From: Magnolia sinica
Lineage: Eukaryota; Streptophyta; Magnoliopsida; Magnoliales; Magnoliaceae
DNA length: 64,000 nt
Direction of reading: 5' to 3'
Assembly (NCBI RefSeq): GCF_029962835.1
Contig: NC_080577.1
Location: 29,556,501 to 29,620,500, forward strand
Shown: one piece after another, positions 1 through 12,225 of the stretch
Numbering within the stretch: the stretch's first letter is position 1
How the letters are laid out: each line of letters begins with the position of its first letter
Translations under genes and position numbers: made by a program
Notes under the pieces: generated by a model
Told to the model about the DNA's origin: nothing
Seen by the model: the letters and a program-made list of their open reading frames with translations, nothing else
Databases searched by the model: none

Positions 1-945
1 AGTACCTTTCCTAGTGCTTGTATTTGGGGACGCCCACATATTTTTGTACCTTGTAATTGAGCTTTGGCCATTGCTTGCTTGGTAATAAAATCATGCTTTC
101 CTTCTAAAGAAAAGAAATAATGATGGATTTAATTATATATTTGGTTGTACACAGTCACCCTATCAGGAGTATATGTGCTGCCTTTAAACATTCCAGGAAT
201 TAACTTACGGAAATGCATGCAAGAGACAATTAAATTCTAAAAGAACTTGACGACGACTATTTTCATTTTCGTATACTATGGTAAGAGTTGTATGACAATG
301 TAACAAAACACAAACGGAGAGAAATTGTAAACGATGCAGCCTAGTGTCGTGGGTGAAGTTTTCTACACCATACTGTGCAGCCGACAATCAGGCCATTCAA
401 TGTTTTATCGGTTAAGAACTTTAGGTTGTGGAAATCACTTTCAAACAGAAAGAAGGCCTTCAATGTTTTCTCACTTAATGACTTTAGGCTGTGGAACTCA
501 CTTTCAAAAAGAAAGGAAGCCTAAATGAGTTCTTTCAGAAGAGGAATGCCATGTGACGTACGCACAAAGACATGTGAATGACATGCAATCCAACCATCAT
601 GTGGGGATCCCTCATGTTCTCTTTCGAGCCCGAAAATCAGGCCAATAGGTAACTTAGGTGGGTTCACCATGTAAAAACATGCATAAAACCACTAAAATTA
701 ATCATACAGTGTGGTCTACTTGAGTTTTAGGAATTAGGCCTAATTTTTGCGTGTCTACTCATCCTGGTGGGGCACATCTTCTGAATGAATTGGATGGCAT
801 AACCAAAAAAATATGGGCCCCACTCATCATGTCATAGTTATAAGTTTATCCTCCAAAGCTTTGTAGTAAAAACATGGATCTCTCACTAAACTCCCTTCCA
901 TGGAAAGTTCATCCAAGATCAAGTTTCAAGCATCCAAACAATATC
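1..945. other. Gene-free leading stretch
   Basis: No coding region is recognisable. The first 120 bases, with a TTGTACCTTGTAATTG-like stretch followed by AATAAAATC, could be the tail of a transcript or of an L1-type LINE entering from the left, but nothing confirms this. A short tandem duplication lies at 397-522. Confidence 0.4.
397..522. repeat. 63 bp tandem duplication, two copies
   Basis: Two adjacent copies begin at 397 and 460. Both start TCAATGTTTT and run on through a shared ACTTTAGG core to CACTTTCAAA and GAAAG. They differ at several positions, so the duplication is not recent. Confidence 0.75.
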
Positions 946-948
946 TTA

Positions 949-1235
949 GGACATGTTTGGATACATAGATTCTGTTCAGATTCCCTAATGTTAATTTTCA
1001 TGGTCACTGTAGAGAATAGTATTTCAAAAATCCAGTGCTTGTTTGGATAGCAAGTGGAATCTTTGAATCCATTACACAACATTGAGCTTGTTTCTTGTAT
1101 AATAAATAAATAAATAATATGATTGTGGATAAGAACAATAATTATTGTGTAAAATCCATGTATCCAAACAACCCACTAGTCTTACCAATGGAAACAATTT
1201 CTATTTTTACATGAATTCTATTTATCCAAACAGGC
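949..1235. mobile_element. PIF/Harbinger-like MITE (287 bp)
   Basis: The left end reads GGACATGTTTGGATACATAG. The right end, on the other strand, reads GCCTGTTTGGATAAATAG. TTA sits immediately outside both ends (946-948 and 1236-1238), as expected for the 3 bp duplication of PIF/Harbinger elements. The TTTGGAT core within the inverted repeat supports the call, but the outermost bases do not align perfectly. There is no coding capacity. Confidence 0.5.
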
Positions 1236-4200
1236 TTAAGAATAGAAGGTGAGAAAGTAAAAGTTCTCATGATGCCTATTTCAGTATCCACTTAGATACC
1301 AAGGCACTGTTTGGACCCAAAAGTGAATTGAATAAAGATCGTTCATCTCAATGAAGAAAGCATAATGAAAACAAAGGATGATTTTGAACATTCGTAATAA
1401 CAGTCCTAAAAATATTGCAATTACATTTCTTGAGTGTCTAAACTTGGAAGGCAATCAATCACACATCAGAGCCTGAGACCTTACTTAATTCCAATGTTTA
1501 TGAAATTCCAATTTGATTATTTTCACTTTGTTAAACTTATAATCGCAATTTATTATAATTGTCCATCCAAATGAACCATAATTATATTGAGTAGGGCCGG
1601 GGAAGCCGGACTAAGTGATGTCCATGGGTATGAAAGATAGCACAAGAAACAAAACACTACGGCTAACATGGGGTAATAACTTTATGTGCACAAGATTCAC
1701 CCAATCCATTCTCTAGAGCTCCTTTTTTTTTTTTGTTTCTTGATCCATAATTCAAGCCAATTTAAAACTCAGGTGGGTCACACCATAGATAATAATGTAA
1801 AAATCATGCCTAAAGTTTCTAAATTCATGTGGATTACCCCAACTATTTTTAGAATGACGTGATTTTGGGGATCATATCGTTCGATCTCTTCCTGCCAGCG
1901 AGTCGTGGTAGATGAAATGATTATATGGCACATAAGCACTATTTTAACCCCACACACCATTAATGATGGGCATCACATTCGCAACTGTATCCTATAGCAT
2001 GGCCTACTTAAATTTTGTAACGCCCTGACAGCCTGATTTTTTGACCCAAGGTGAATATGATCCAATGCAACGGATGGGTGGATATCATGCACTTTCCTGT
2101 CATGCGGCACTTTTAATTATATGTGGGTACCTAGTTCAACATATATATTAATGTGGTTGGATTTGATTGGAGAACAGACTGACATCAAATTAAGCTGGTT
2201 GAGTACGAATTTCACGAAACAATTGACAATTTTCAAACATGCTTTATGCATATCTGACAGTGGCCAGCAGTAGAATCAAATATCGTACTGAGCTCGACCC
2301 CCATGGCATCCCCGCGTGAGTTTAACGGGACCTTATCCTTTCCAGCGTGGAAATTCCTGATTTACCCCCGCATGAGCATCCCAGGAGCCAGGAGTCCACG
2401 CATGCAAGGGTAAATTGGCGACCAGAAAATGCAGTGGCATATGGTTCGAGTTCCTGTGCGAGTTTTCACGAGGCCATGGGAACAGCTTTTACCCAGCGCA
2501 TGTTAGCACGTCCAGACCAAAAATCTGTAGACCCCACTTGCTGAAGCACCAAAAGAGTAAACGATCATCCCTTCCGCTTGTCATTACATCTACAGGAATC
2601 AGGAGCGTCCATCTCATAATACCTGTTGTGGATGGAGCATAGCCTGTAAATGTATTCTACAGATAGATCTCAGCCATCCAATTGGTGACTGCTAAATGTA
2701 CGGGCCATTGGCAGACATAAAGCAGGCAAAATTGGATGTTTAAGATTCTTTGATCAATGCGATTTTTAGGCCGTTCTCCAGTCAGTCTGAACCTGCACTT
2801 TGGACAGTCCCGATTGTTGTACATGCATGTCATGTGTACGGTGGATGAGTCAGCATCCATGTACATCAGTCTGGATAACCCATGTACGGTGGATGAATGG
2901 GCCCCACAAAAACCATACTAAACAGACGATCATAAACCTCTGGTTTCTCCAAACAACTTTGGACCTCAGGACCGTATTTTATGGCCACAACCTGGATTGT
3001 TAAGATACAAAATCAGGGAGATTTCATGTTATGCTCCTTTCACCATGACCCCATGATTTAACTGTCCACATTATGGTAAAAATATGCTAGGTTTAAGGTA
3101 TATGAATCACTACCATCTAAATAGTAGCAACTATATATATAGGGTACGACTTGAATTAGGTCAACCCGAACCAGATGCCCCTAGCTGGACTTTAGGCTGA
3201 CCTTGGTTGAGGTTGGGTTGGGTTGGATTAGGGCTGAAAATCTTTAACAAATTCTGACCCAACCTAGACTGTTGGGCTTTTGGGTTGAGACCTCAAGCAA
3301 CCTCATGTAACTTGTATTGAATTTAACCTTGTGCATATGAGTTATGACTAATATACAATACATATGAAATGTAAATTCATGGCTTGCATGGAGAGTAAGG
3401 TTCACTTGGAAATTTCATGTTGCGGACTCTACTATGTAGTCTTCAAGGTTGGGAGTATATAAGGTTAGTGATCATAGCTAACTTGAATACATCATATTGA
3501 GTGGTTCAATGTCTTGCAAACGGTATTTGCAATATAAATAATATCAGCTGGTTATTGGGTTTGGTTGAAATGAAATAGCCTTTAAGTTTATAGACTAATA
3601 GATATCACATTAAATATCATCAAATACCACCATTGTATCAGTAATATGTTAATACAATGCAAAATTTTCACAATATCACTAACTTGGTAATAGAAATTTT
3701 CGATAATACCATTGAAATTTTTGCAACTGACAACTCTCTTCTATTTTTTCTCAAAAAAATTACTAAAACTTCTCAAAAAAAAAAATATAAAATGTTTTGC
3801 TTGTAATCCATTCTTGCGGTTCTTTCAACCAACCATCTTTCTTTTTTGGAGAACCAACTAGATTTTTTGAATTTTTATGAAGAAATTGAGATTGGACAGG
3901 GATTGGGTTTGATTTTCAAACAGTAAACTTTTCAATTTTAATCTTCTTCTTTTCTTTTCTTTTTTCTTTTTTTGTTGCTTTAATCACTAGAATAAAATAG
4001 AAATTCATGATTTTGCATGTTTTGCATGCTTAATCATAAATTTCAAACTCTCATTTGAAAATTTGGAAAAAAAAAATTTGAATTTTTTGGAAATCTCTTA
4101 TTTCACCCTTTTAAATTGTAATTAGAGAGAAAAAAAAATCGTATTGGACATATTATAGCCTACTTTTCAAAGTGATGGTGGTTTTTGATGTTTTTTTGAA

Positions 4201-7200
4201 AAATTATATATTTTAAATTAAAAATGTCAAAAATAGTATAAAATATTTCATTTCAAAAAATTCAGATTGATCAGTGATTATTTACCCTTAATTTGCAAGT
4301 ATTTACAAGTTTTGGCTGATTTTAATATCAATTACACTATTATTTTGTGAATTTGGAAAAAAATAAATATTTAAAAATTAAAAAAGAAAAATTCAATTCA
4401 CCCATTTATAAAATAATATGAACTAAACTTACATTTACATACACCACCTTTATAGATTTACAAAATAATATGAACTCATTTTGAAAATTTTGCATCACTT
4501 CTATCAGACGCAGCATAGTTTAGGTCCTTCAAATAAAGAAAACTTATTATATACATTTAATTTTCATAATCTTTTAATTTTTATATATGTAATGATGACT
4601 TTTTTAATATAAGTTTCATTGAAAAATTCAATCAGCTTTCCAATATTTCCTAATATTTCTCAATTATAATGATATATTAAGTAATACATTCAATATTTTT
4701 CATCCGATATTTGGTATGTTTTCATATCCCAAGTGTGTGATATATCTATCAAGCAAGTGCTGAAAACATCGCTCGTGAATACTCTCTTTAAACAATATTG
4801 AGTATTTTTTTTATGTATTTATTTTTATTTGTTTATAAATGGTAGTCATGGACTTTAATTTACTAATGTTATTTCGATACTTCATGTATTACTTAAATAT
4901 TACTATTTGATAATTAGATATGAATTAGGCTATTAATTCACTAATTATATAAGTTAACTTGACCATACCTAAATTGTATAACAGTTAAGTTCTAGCATTT
5001 TAGATTGGGTTTGAGTTGGCCTCAGGCCAAAACCTCTAAAGGTTGGGTTGGGTGGAGTTCACCGTCAATATATTCCATCCTTTTTTTTCTTAAAGGCATG
5101 AGCACAGTACCTATAACTTTGTTATTTAGAGAAAAATTGCTTTAAAGGCTTTTAGGCCAATACCCAAAAAAAAAAAAAAAAAAAAGACAAGACTACTCCG
5201 CCTTTTATATGAACTCACTACATAAACTACACAATCGCTACAACCCACGAAAATACCCAAGCAAAAAAACATACTATATTTTCCAAACCCCCCCTAAATT
5301 CAAACTACCCACTCACTACACACCTGCAGAGCTCCAGTCAGGACAAGGACAAAACAGTCCTCTTCATAACCGACCCCACACCAGCACAATCCAGAGCAAC
5401 CAGGCCCCAAATCTCCCCCTTATCATATTGGGACTCTATTCTATATAGTCCACTGTAAGAAACTGAAGGGGATGGTCCACATTTAAAAGAAAAGAGTAGG
5501 GGGATTAAACAGCTGAAATATTCTTACCTGAGAGATTTTTCGTCTGTTTAACTATGTTTGGGCCCATCTTATAAACGGTTCCCTTATGAAACATTACTCG
5601 AGATTGTTTTTAGTACACTGAGGATGCAATTGCAGTCATTGGCAGACGTGCCAACATGGAGTTCAGGTACGGACCATCAACAACATGAACTAGCCCTAAT
5701 TAAGAGATCAGAAAGGGTCCAGTAGGACCCACCTGATGAACGGCTTGGATCTAGTTCGAGCGTACGTATCAATTAATTGAGCTACCTGATGAGAGAAGGC
5801 AGTGCCTGAAAATGCCCCTCTGTGTAATTCACGTGGCATTTTTTGGGTAGGTAGAATTTCTAGTAGAAAACTCTATCTACTTAATACATAACCGTACACT
5901 TTCTGGACTTGGTGTGGTCCAGACAGTTCAAATTTGGACGGCTAGATTCACTCAATGTATCTTTTTAACACAAACCCTCATGAATGGTCGGCTAGAATCA
6001 CCCAATGCCGACTAGAAAAACACAAGAATTATGTGATACGTATCTCGCATTCACAACTTTGGTGGTGTTAAATGAGGTTTTATGTTTAGGGAGCCACCAT
6101 TTACACCCAAGGAATTAAATGAACGGCCCAGATCTTTGGGCAGTTTATTAGTTTTCAATTCTGACAAGTGGGGTCCATGCATTCTGTAATCCGGACCATT
6201 GTTTTGTTGAGTTCCACCACCTTCGCAGAGTTACCTAAAAATCTCCCAGATTGAAAAGATCTGGGTATCTAGCTTTCTCAGCTGGATGTGGACCATTCAA
6301 GTACTCTTAATTGCCTATCTGTACTTCACACATCGAAAAGTTAATATTGTCCTGTAGCATTCAGGCATAGCCCACCCATTGTGGGACCCAACAAACCAAT
6401 GATCCAGATTGAATACCTGAATATTACTGATAAAGACTATACGCCACATATCTTAACGGTTTCTCTTTAGACTCTTCCTCGTTCTCATTTCCTTGCTCCC
6501 AATTTTCATTTTTTATTGCCTTTGGTTTGTTGTCCTGACTTACCGAGTCAACTAGGTTTTATTAGGACGAGTCCTGACTCGACATAACTCAGAATTAAAA
6601 ATTAAAATTTTAAATTTTAAAATTAAAAATAAAAAAATAAAAAATAAAAAAAAAAAAACATGATCACATGTTGTGTTGCTTTTGTTGGGTGCATGGAGTT
6701 CCTACTTATGCATTGATCTATACACACTTTTAAATGTATTTTGGATGCATGGACCATTAAATCCAGACACCCATTTCAGATCATGAAGATTTGCCATGTT
6801 TTATATCCGTCCAAAGAAAAATTTTCTGGAAAATCCAGAGAGCTTTGCCATACCAGTACAAGCTTGTCTTGTTGGGAGCATGGTTTTAATAGCGTTTGTT
6901 ACGATTTGTATCCATTTGGGTCCCATTTTCTTTTGGTGGCATCTGACTCATCGTTGCCCATTGAAAGTGAGATAGCATGACTAGGAGCATAGTTAGCAAA
7001 TGCATGTGTAAGACACATATATTAAATGTGTATCTACCTTCTTTTGAGAAAACGTTATGTCGGCCATATGATTCAGAAAATATGTTTTAATTAATAAAAG
7101 TATTTATTATACTTAGGGACTGTTTGGTTTTCCAATTATAAAGGTTAATGGCTATAAATGAGTAATGACCATTAACCCTCATACTCACGTAGTAGCATCA

Positions 7201-7281
7201 CTTATATTTTACTGTAATGATGATTTTATTATATTGTTTGTTTCATCTAGAAATCACCATAAAAAATGATAATTCTATAAG
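1236..7281. other. Gene-free, AT-rich intergenic stretch
   Basis: No coding region is supported. Around 1,310-1,600 another pair of TTTGGA ends suggests an old MITE. About 3,150-5,070 is very AT-rich, bounded by GGTTGGGTTGGG-like runs that may be the edges of an old non-autonomous hAT element. A 21-base A run lies near 5,165. From about 5,560 to 6,440 there are degraded arms of the fold-back family described at 34,859. The open frames here are short and have no recognisable motif. Confidence 0.5.
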
Positions 7282-7289
7282 GTGAAAAT

Positions 7290-7421
7290 TAGGGCTGTCA
7301 ACGGCATGCTTGGGGATGCGTTTGGCCTAAATTTTAAATTATTTCAAGTTGGGCTAGTGGGTTGGGGCCTATTTAAAATTTTGATTTTATGAGACTTGAG
7401 CTAAACTCATTGACAACTCTA
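7290..7421. mobile_element. hAT-type MITE (132 bp)
   Basis: The ends read TAGGGCTGTCAACG and, on the opposite strand, TAGAGTTGTCAATG. A perfect 8 bp target duplication, GTGAAAAT, flanks it at 7282-7289 and 7422-7429. TAGGG-type ends with an 8 bp duplication are characteristic of hAT elements. It appears to sit inside an older element that starts near 7,118 (GGGACTGTTTGG after TTA). Confidence 0.75.
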
Positions 7422-7429
7422 GTGAAAAT

Positions 7430-10400
7430 GTAATAATTATAATTTATTTTATATATTTTCTTTACAAGTGTATTTGACTTTCGATTTATGAGTCATAATT
7501 ACAATTTAAACAAACACTTGAAAATAACAATGAGGGAACATTTACTTTGTATTTCATGGACAATTAGGAAACCAAGCAGCATTTAATACGTAAAACATTT
7601 GTGATGCATGATTTTATATTAGAATTTTTTTTTATTTGTTCCCCTTCAATAATGTTTAACTGGTACCGTCCATTTTCACCATTAAAAAAAGGTATAATAT
7701 GTGTTTTATACTTATTCGGATATAATATGGTGATTTTCAAAAAATAAAATAAAATAACTAACACATATGACTTCCATGCAGGGCTTCACCCTATCGATCT
7801 TCCTGGAATTGGCTTTTCATTTATCTGCAGTCCACGGGCTAAATTTTTGCTCCAAGCTTTTTAAATAAATCTGTATTATACCTAAAACATACTCATCTAT
7901 GACTTTTTCACAATTCCAATTTATGACCAAATTTTAATAGTATTTTTCATAATCTATATTGAATGAAAGTAGAACTTGAACTTTTGTCGTACTGTATTTT
8001 TGCTTATATACTAAATCGCAGAGTTTGGAATGTCTTATTTTAATTTTTGTGAAAGGTGGGAGCACACCAGCTGAATTCATTGAAAAGGGCTAAAAGGAAG
8101 AAAATAAAAATGAGAAGGAGACAATGGCCAAGACCTCTCCACAAGAACACATATGCTTTTCCTATGCTTTAATTTTAGATTGTAGTGGTGATTAGAAGGT
8201 ACGGAAATCTTTTTTTTTTTTGTGTATTGATTTAATTGGTAGATGGCCCACTTCATGTTTTCCTAAGCTTTTTGGTTATGAAAGGTGGGCCATTCCTTTC
8301 ACTTTCCCTATTGGTTATTCTTCTCTCCACATGGGATGTGGGGTTGATATTTTCTATTTTCTTTTACATGGGACCCACCAGGTTGTAATTTTGTATACTT
8401 TTTTGGTGACAAATATTAGCATACACCATTGTATGTGAACTTTACCATGCAACACTTCCTTAGGTGACAATTTTTCAATTGTGCAGAACATCTAGACCGT
8501 GCAAAACATGGCCCGCACCGTAAAGATAACCTGGGGCGAAAAACAGATCAATCCACTTATTAGGTGGGCCACATACTTACTTTGAGTAAATCCATTGGCT
8601 GTCCATTGATTTTAAGAAACTAGCATGCCTGATGTGTGGACCATCCTGGCTGTTGTCCTGATGAATCTCTATAAAGTAGCCCAGTTTTTGAACAGCTCAA
8701 TGTTTCAGATGGGCGACACATTGCCAGCAAAGAAAGGGTTGTACGTGAATATTTCTCCTTTGTATTGGTATGTGTTGGAGGAGAGTGTGCAATGCATCCA
8801 AACCAGAAATGTTATTTCAGTGTCCCCTTCAGGTGATGTGAGTCCCCACCCTTCCACTTTATTCACATGAGAAAACACTGCGAGTAGTCTTTTCAGGTAC
8901 TCCAAGCATGCCATTGAGGCACACTTGTGCAAGATCTAGGCCATTTATGGGGGTGACCCTTCATTGGGCCAGACATGTATGTTGAATATGGACTGTTGAT
9001 CAATTTCATTCGCGACCTATTTCTTTTATATGCCAGATCCACGGCTTAATCTTTGGGCCAGACCATTTACATGTAAGGGGTGGCAATGGGCCTGAAAGCC
9101 TAGGCCAGCCCTATGGAACAAGGGCCTGGGCTGCTAAACTTGGCCCTGAGGGCCAGGCCTAGGCTTGAAATCTAGCAGGGTGTTGGGGCATGGACTAATG
9201 ATGGATGGCTGGGCCGGGCTGGGCCGATCATCAAGTAAGGCATAAAAGGAATGGATGATGTAAAGGTGTTTGTGAGCTGCTCTCATTTAGGGCCCATTTG
9301 GATACCATCAAATAAGTTACTTTTTCTACTTACAGCAGTAGATAAGTAACTTATTTCAATTAAGTAAGTTTAGTTTTTGATTAGTTATAAATAACTTTTT
9401 TACTTAAAAATATTTAATCACTTCAGTTATTTTTTTTAGCTTTTTTATTTTTCATTGGTTGCTAAAAAGAGGCATATGAGAGATGAAAGAGAGTAGAAGC
9501 TGATAATTAGGTTGTTTACCAAACATACCTATCTTCTTAATGAGTAAAAACTAAGATAAGTTACTTGTGGCATAAGTAACTTATCTTAAGCAACTTGAGA
9601 TCCAAACTTGTGGCATAAGTAATGTATATGTGCATTTTAGAGGGACTATGGGATTGTGGGTTATTGGTCAATGAAGTGGATGAATGGTAAGCCCTAAAAA
9701 ATTCATAGATTATGCTATTTTAAACTCTGTATAGATGGCCCATCTGATATAATCATCAAGCAGGCCTCAGGTGCACAAAAGGAATGGATGGTTTAAAGAT
9801 GTTTGTGAGCCATTTCCATTTAATATATGAGTAGTTAAAGGAACTATCCCATTGCAGGTTAAGGTCAATATAGTGGATGGATGACAAACCCTGATTGTAC
9901 TATTTTAAACTCTTATCATTTTGTTCTTTTTTATTTCAGGGTTGACCCTACTCAACCTGAGCTAGGGCTAGGGCCAAGGCCTTTTTAGCATGATTAAGGT
10001 CAGGGTTTAGGGGACTAGGGCCTCCAGCCAGGGGTGGTGGGGTGCCAAGTTGGCACACACAAGCAATGAGTATTTGTAAAGTGGACTTGCAGGAGTGCAG
10101 GTTGTCCACTTTCAGATGGGATTGATAGAGAAATCCGAACCATCCAAATCGAGGTAACTATTTTATATTCATTAATAATCAAGGTCAAATTAATTAGATA
10201 ATCTTGACTCTTGGCTCTGATTAATGGACAACCATTTGTCAAATTAGTACCATTTACTACTTTTTCATTTTTACATTTCATTATTTGCAACATTCAGCTA
10301 ATTGAGATCATACTTTCAATGTAAATTTTTGGATTTTAATCCATACACAATGGCTCTACTATTTGTACAGTCTGTATATTAGGTCATGCTCCGTGTGCAT

Positions 10401-10992
10401 TTGGGTGCCTCAGCTGTATCATAGCTAAAGTGCAATTGGCTCGGTCATACGTACAAGCGCACAAAAGGATAATAGTCAAGCCATCGACGGATCTTCGACT
10501 TGGATTCCCTTATACTTACACCAATTTCCTTATCTCATGATGGTGTTTGTGCTGAACAATTCTAGATCTAAGTGGGTAGAGCATTATTATTAAACATCTC
10601 CCACTGCATCGTGTAATAAGATGATAGCCAAACAACAATGCCCACGTCATTGTCATAGTCATGTTCATTCTTCAACTATAATGCCCACGTCGTTGAGGAG
10701 TAAATGTGTAAAAATGACTTATAAGCAAGACTTTGTTAGGGGGTGTTGGGAAATCATGCGCCTTTTCCCTCTATATGTAAGCCAATAAAATTAATAATAT
10801 AAAAGATGAAGATAATGTTTTCAATACAAGTAAGTGAATCATGAAGAGTGTATGAGATTTTTATTTTTTTTTTATGAGGAAGATGTTTCAATGTGAAAGG
10901 AAAAACCATGGGACTTGTTCCACAAAATCCATCGTAATCGAATAATAAAATATAAGTCTTCTTTAATTCCAACTAAAGGAATTCAATCATCA
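7430..10992. other. Gene-free intergenic stretch
   Basis: No coding region is supported. About 9,290-9,600 carries GGGCCCATTTGGAT at one side and inverted AAGTAACTTAT motifs, consistent with a damaged MITE. About 9,080-9,240 and 9,940-10,040 are rich in GGGCCT/AGGCC words of the kind found at non-autonomous hAT ends, but no clean pair of ends was found. Confidence 0.45.
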
Positions 10993-10995
10993 AGA

Positions 10996-11027
10996 CATTA
11001 CAAGAAAGAGGGTTTTTAGCGACGAAA
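10996..11027 (+). repeat. Left terminal inverted repeat of the CACTA element
   Basis: CATTACAAGAAA, then a six-base unmatched stretch, then TTTTAGCGACGAAA. It pairs with the right end at about 21,578-21,610. The third base of the terminal motif is T instead of the usual C, which may weaken transposase recognition. Confidence 0.85.
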
Positions 11028-11965
11028 CATATTTTCGTTGCCAAAAGTAACTTTTAGCGACGAAATAATTTTTCGTCGCCAAAAGTGTACTTTTAGCGAC
11101 GAAACTTTTCACAGCTAAAAATCATGGATGAGACTTTTAGCGGCGAAAATTTTCGTCGCTAAAGGCTGTCAACCGACTTTCCCAATTACTTTTAGCTACG
11201 AAAATTTTCGTGGATGAGACTTTTAACGACGAAAATTTTCGCCGCGAAATGGTGCAAACGATTTACTTTTAGCTACGAAACTTTTCGTAGCTAAATATCG
11301 TAGATGAAATTTTTAGCTACGAAATTTTTCGTCACGAAAGGCTGCAACCAACTTTTCCACAAAATCGAATGGATTACTTTTAGCTACGAAAATGTTCGTA
11401 GCTACAAATCGTGGATGAGACTTTTGGCGACGAAAATTTTCGCCGCAAAAGGGTGTAAACGATTTACTTTTAGCTACGAAACCTTTCGTAGCTAAATATC
11501 GTAGATGAGATTTTTAACCACGAAAATTTTCGTCACCAAAGGCTACAAACAATTTCTCATTTTAATCGAATCGATTACTTTTTGCTACAAAACTTTTCGT
11601 AGCTAAAATTTGTAAATGATATTTTTAATGACGAAAATTTTCGTTGCCAAAGGCTACAAATAATTTTTCAAAAAATTGAATGGATTACTTTTAGCTACGC
11701 AACTATTCGTATCTAAAAATCATGGAATAGGCTTTTAGCGACGAAAACCTTCATCGCTAAAAGCTGCAACAAGGATTTAAACAGTTAAGATTACTTTTAG
11801 CTACGAAACGTTTCATAGCTAAAAAACCTGGATATGACTTTTAATGACGAAAATTTTCGTCGCTAAAGGCTGCAACAATTTTAAAAACGTGGATAAGACT
11901 TTTAGCGAGGAAAATATTCACCGCTAAATAGTTTTACCTACAAAATATTTCGTAGGTAAAAGTCT
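11015..11965. repeat. Left subterminal palindrome array
   Basis: About a dozen hairpin-capable palindromes of the form TTTTAGCGACGAAA followed by its reverse complement. They alternate with a second version, TTTTAGCTACGAAA/TTTCGTAGCTAAA, and are separated by spacers such as GGCTGCAAC. In CACTA elements, subterminal repeats are the binding sites of the element's TNPA-type protein, so these are the likely equivalent. Several copies are decayed. Confidence 0.85.
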
Positions 11966-12165
11966 CTTGATATATATATATACACACCTGTTAGAATATA
12001 ATTCATCATATTCTTCCTGATATACATCTGTTATATAATATATTTCATCATATTCACATTCACATCCATCTAAACCCAAACTATGTAAATTCATCCAAAT
12101 ATAAATTACATTCATCCAAACATAAACTGCATCCATCCAAACACAAACAATCTTATGGAAAAAAA
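11966..12165. repeat. Inverted copy of the segment at 20,525-20,690
   Basis: This stretch contains ATTCACATTCACATCCATCT, ATTCATCCAAATATAAATT and CATCCAAACACAAACAATCT. Each has its reverse complement on the right side, immediately after the second gene. The inverted similarity of the two ends therefore continues well past the terminal repeats, and the segment lies directly against the telomere-like array. Confidence 0.8.
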
Positions 12166-12225
12166 ACAAATGAAAAGAGAGAGAACATATGACAGGTGAT
12201 CCAGACATATGAAAAGAAATCAGGT

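Noticed and set aside
5209-5448. 79-residue proline-rich frame
   Set aside because: No homology recognised, no splice or start context, and it lies in repeat-rich intergenic DNA.
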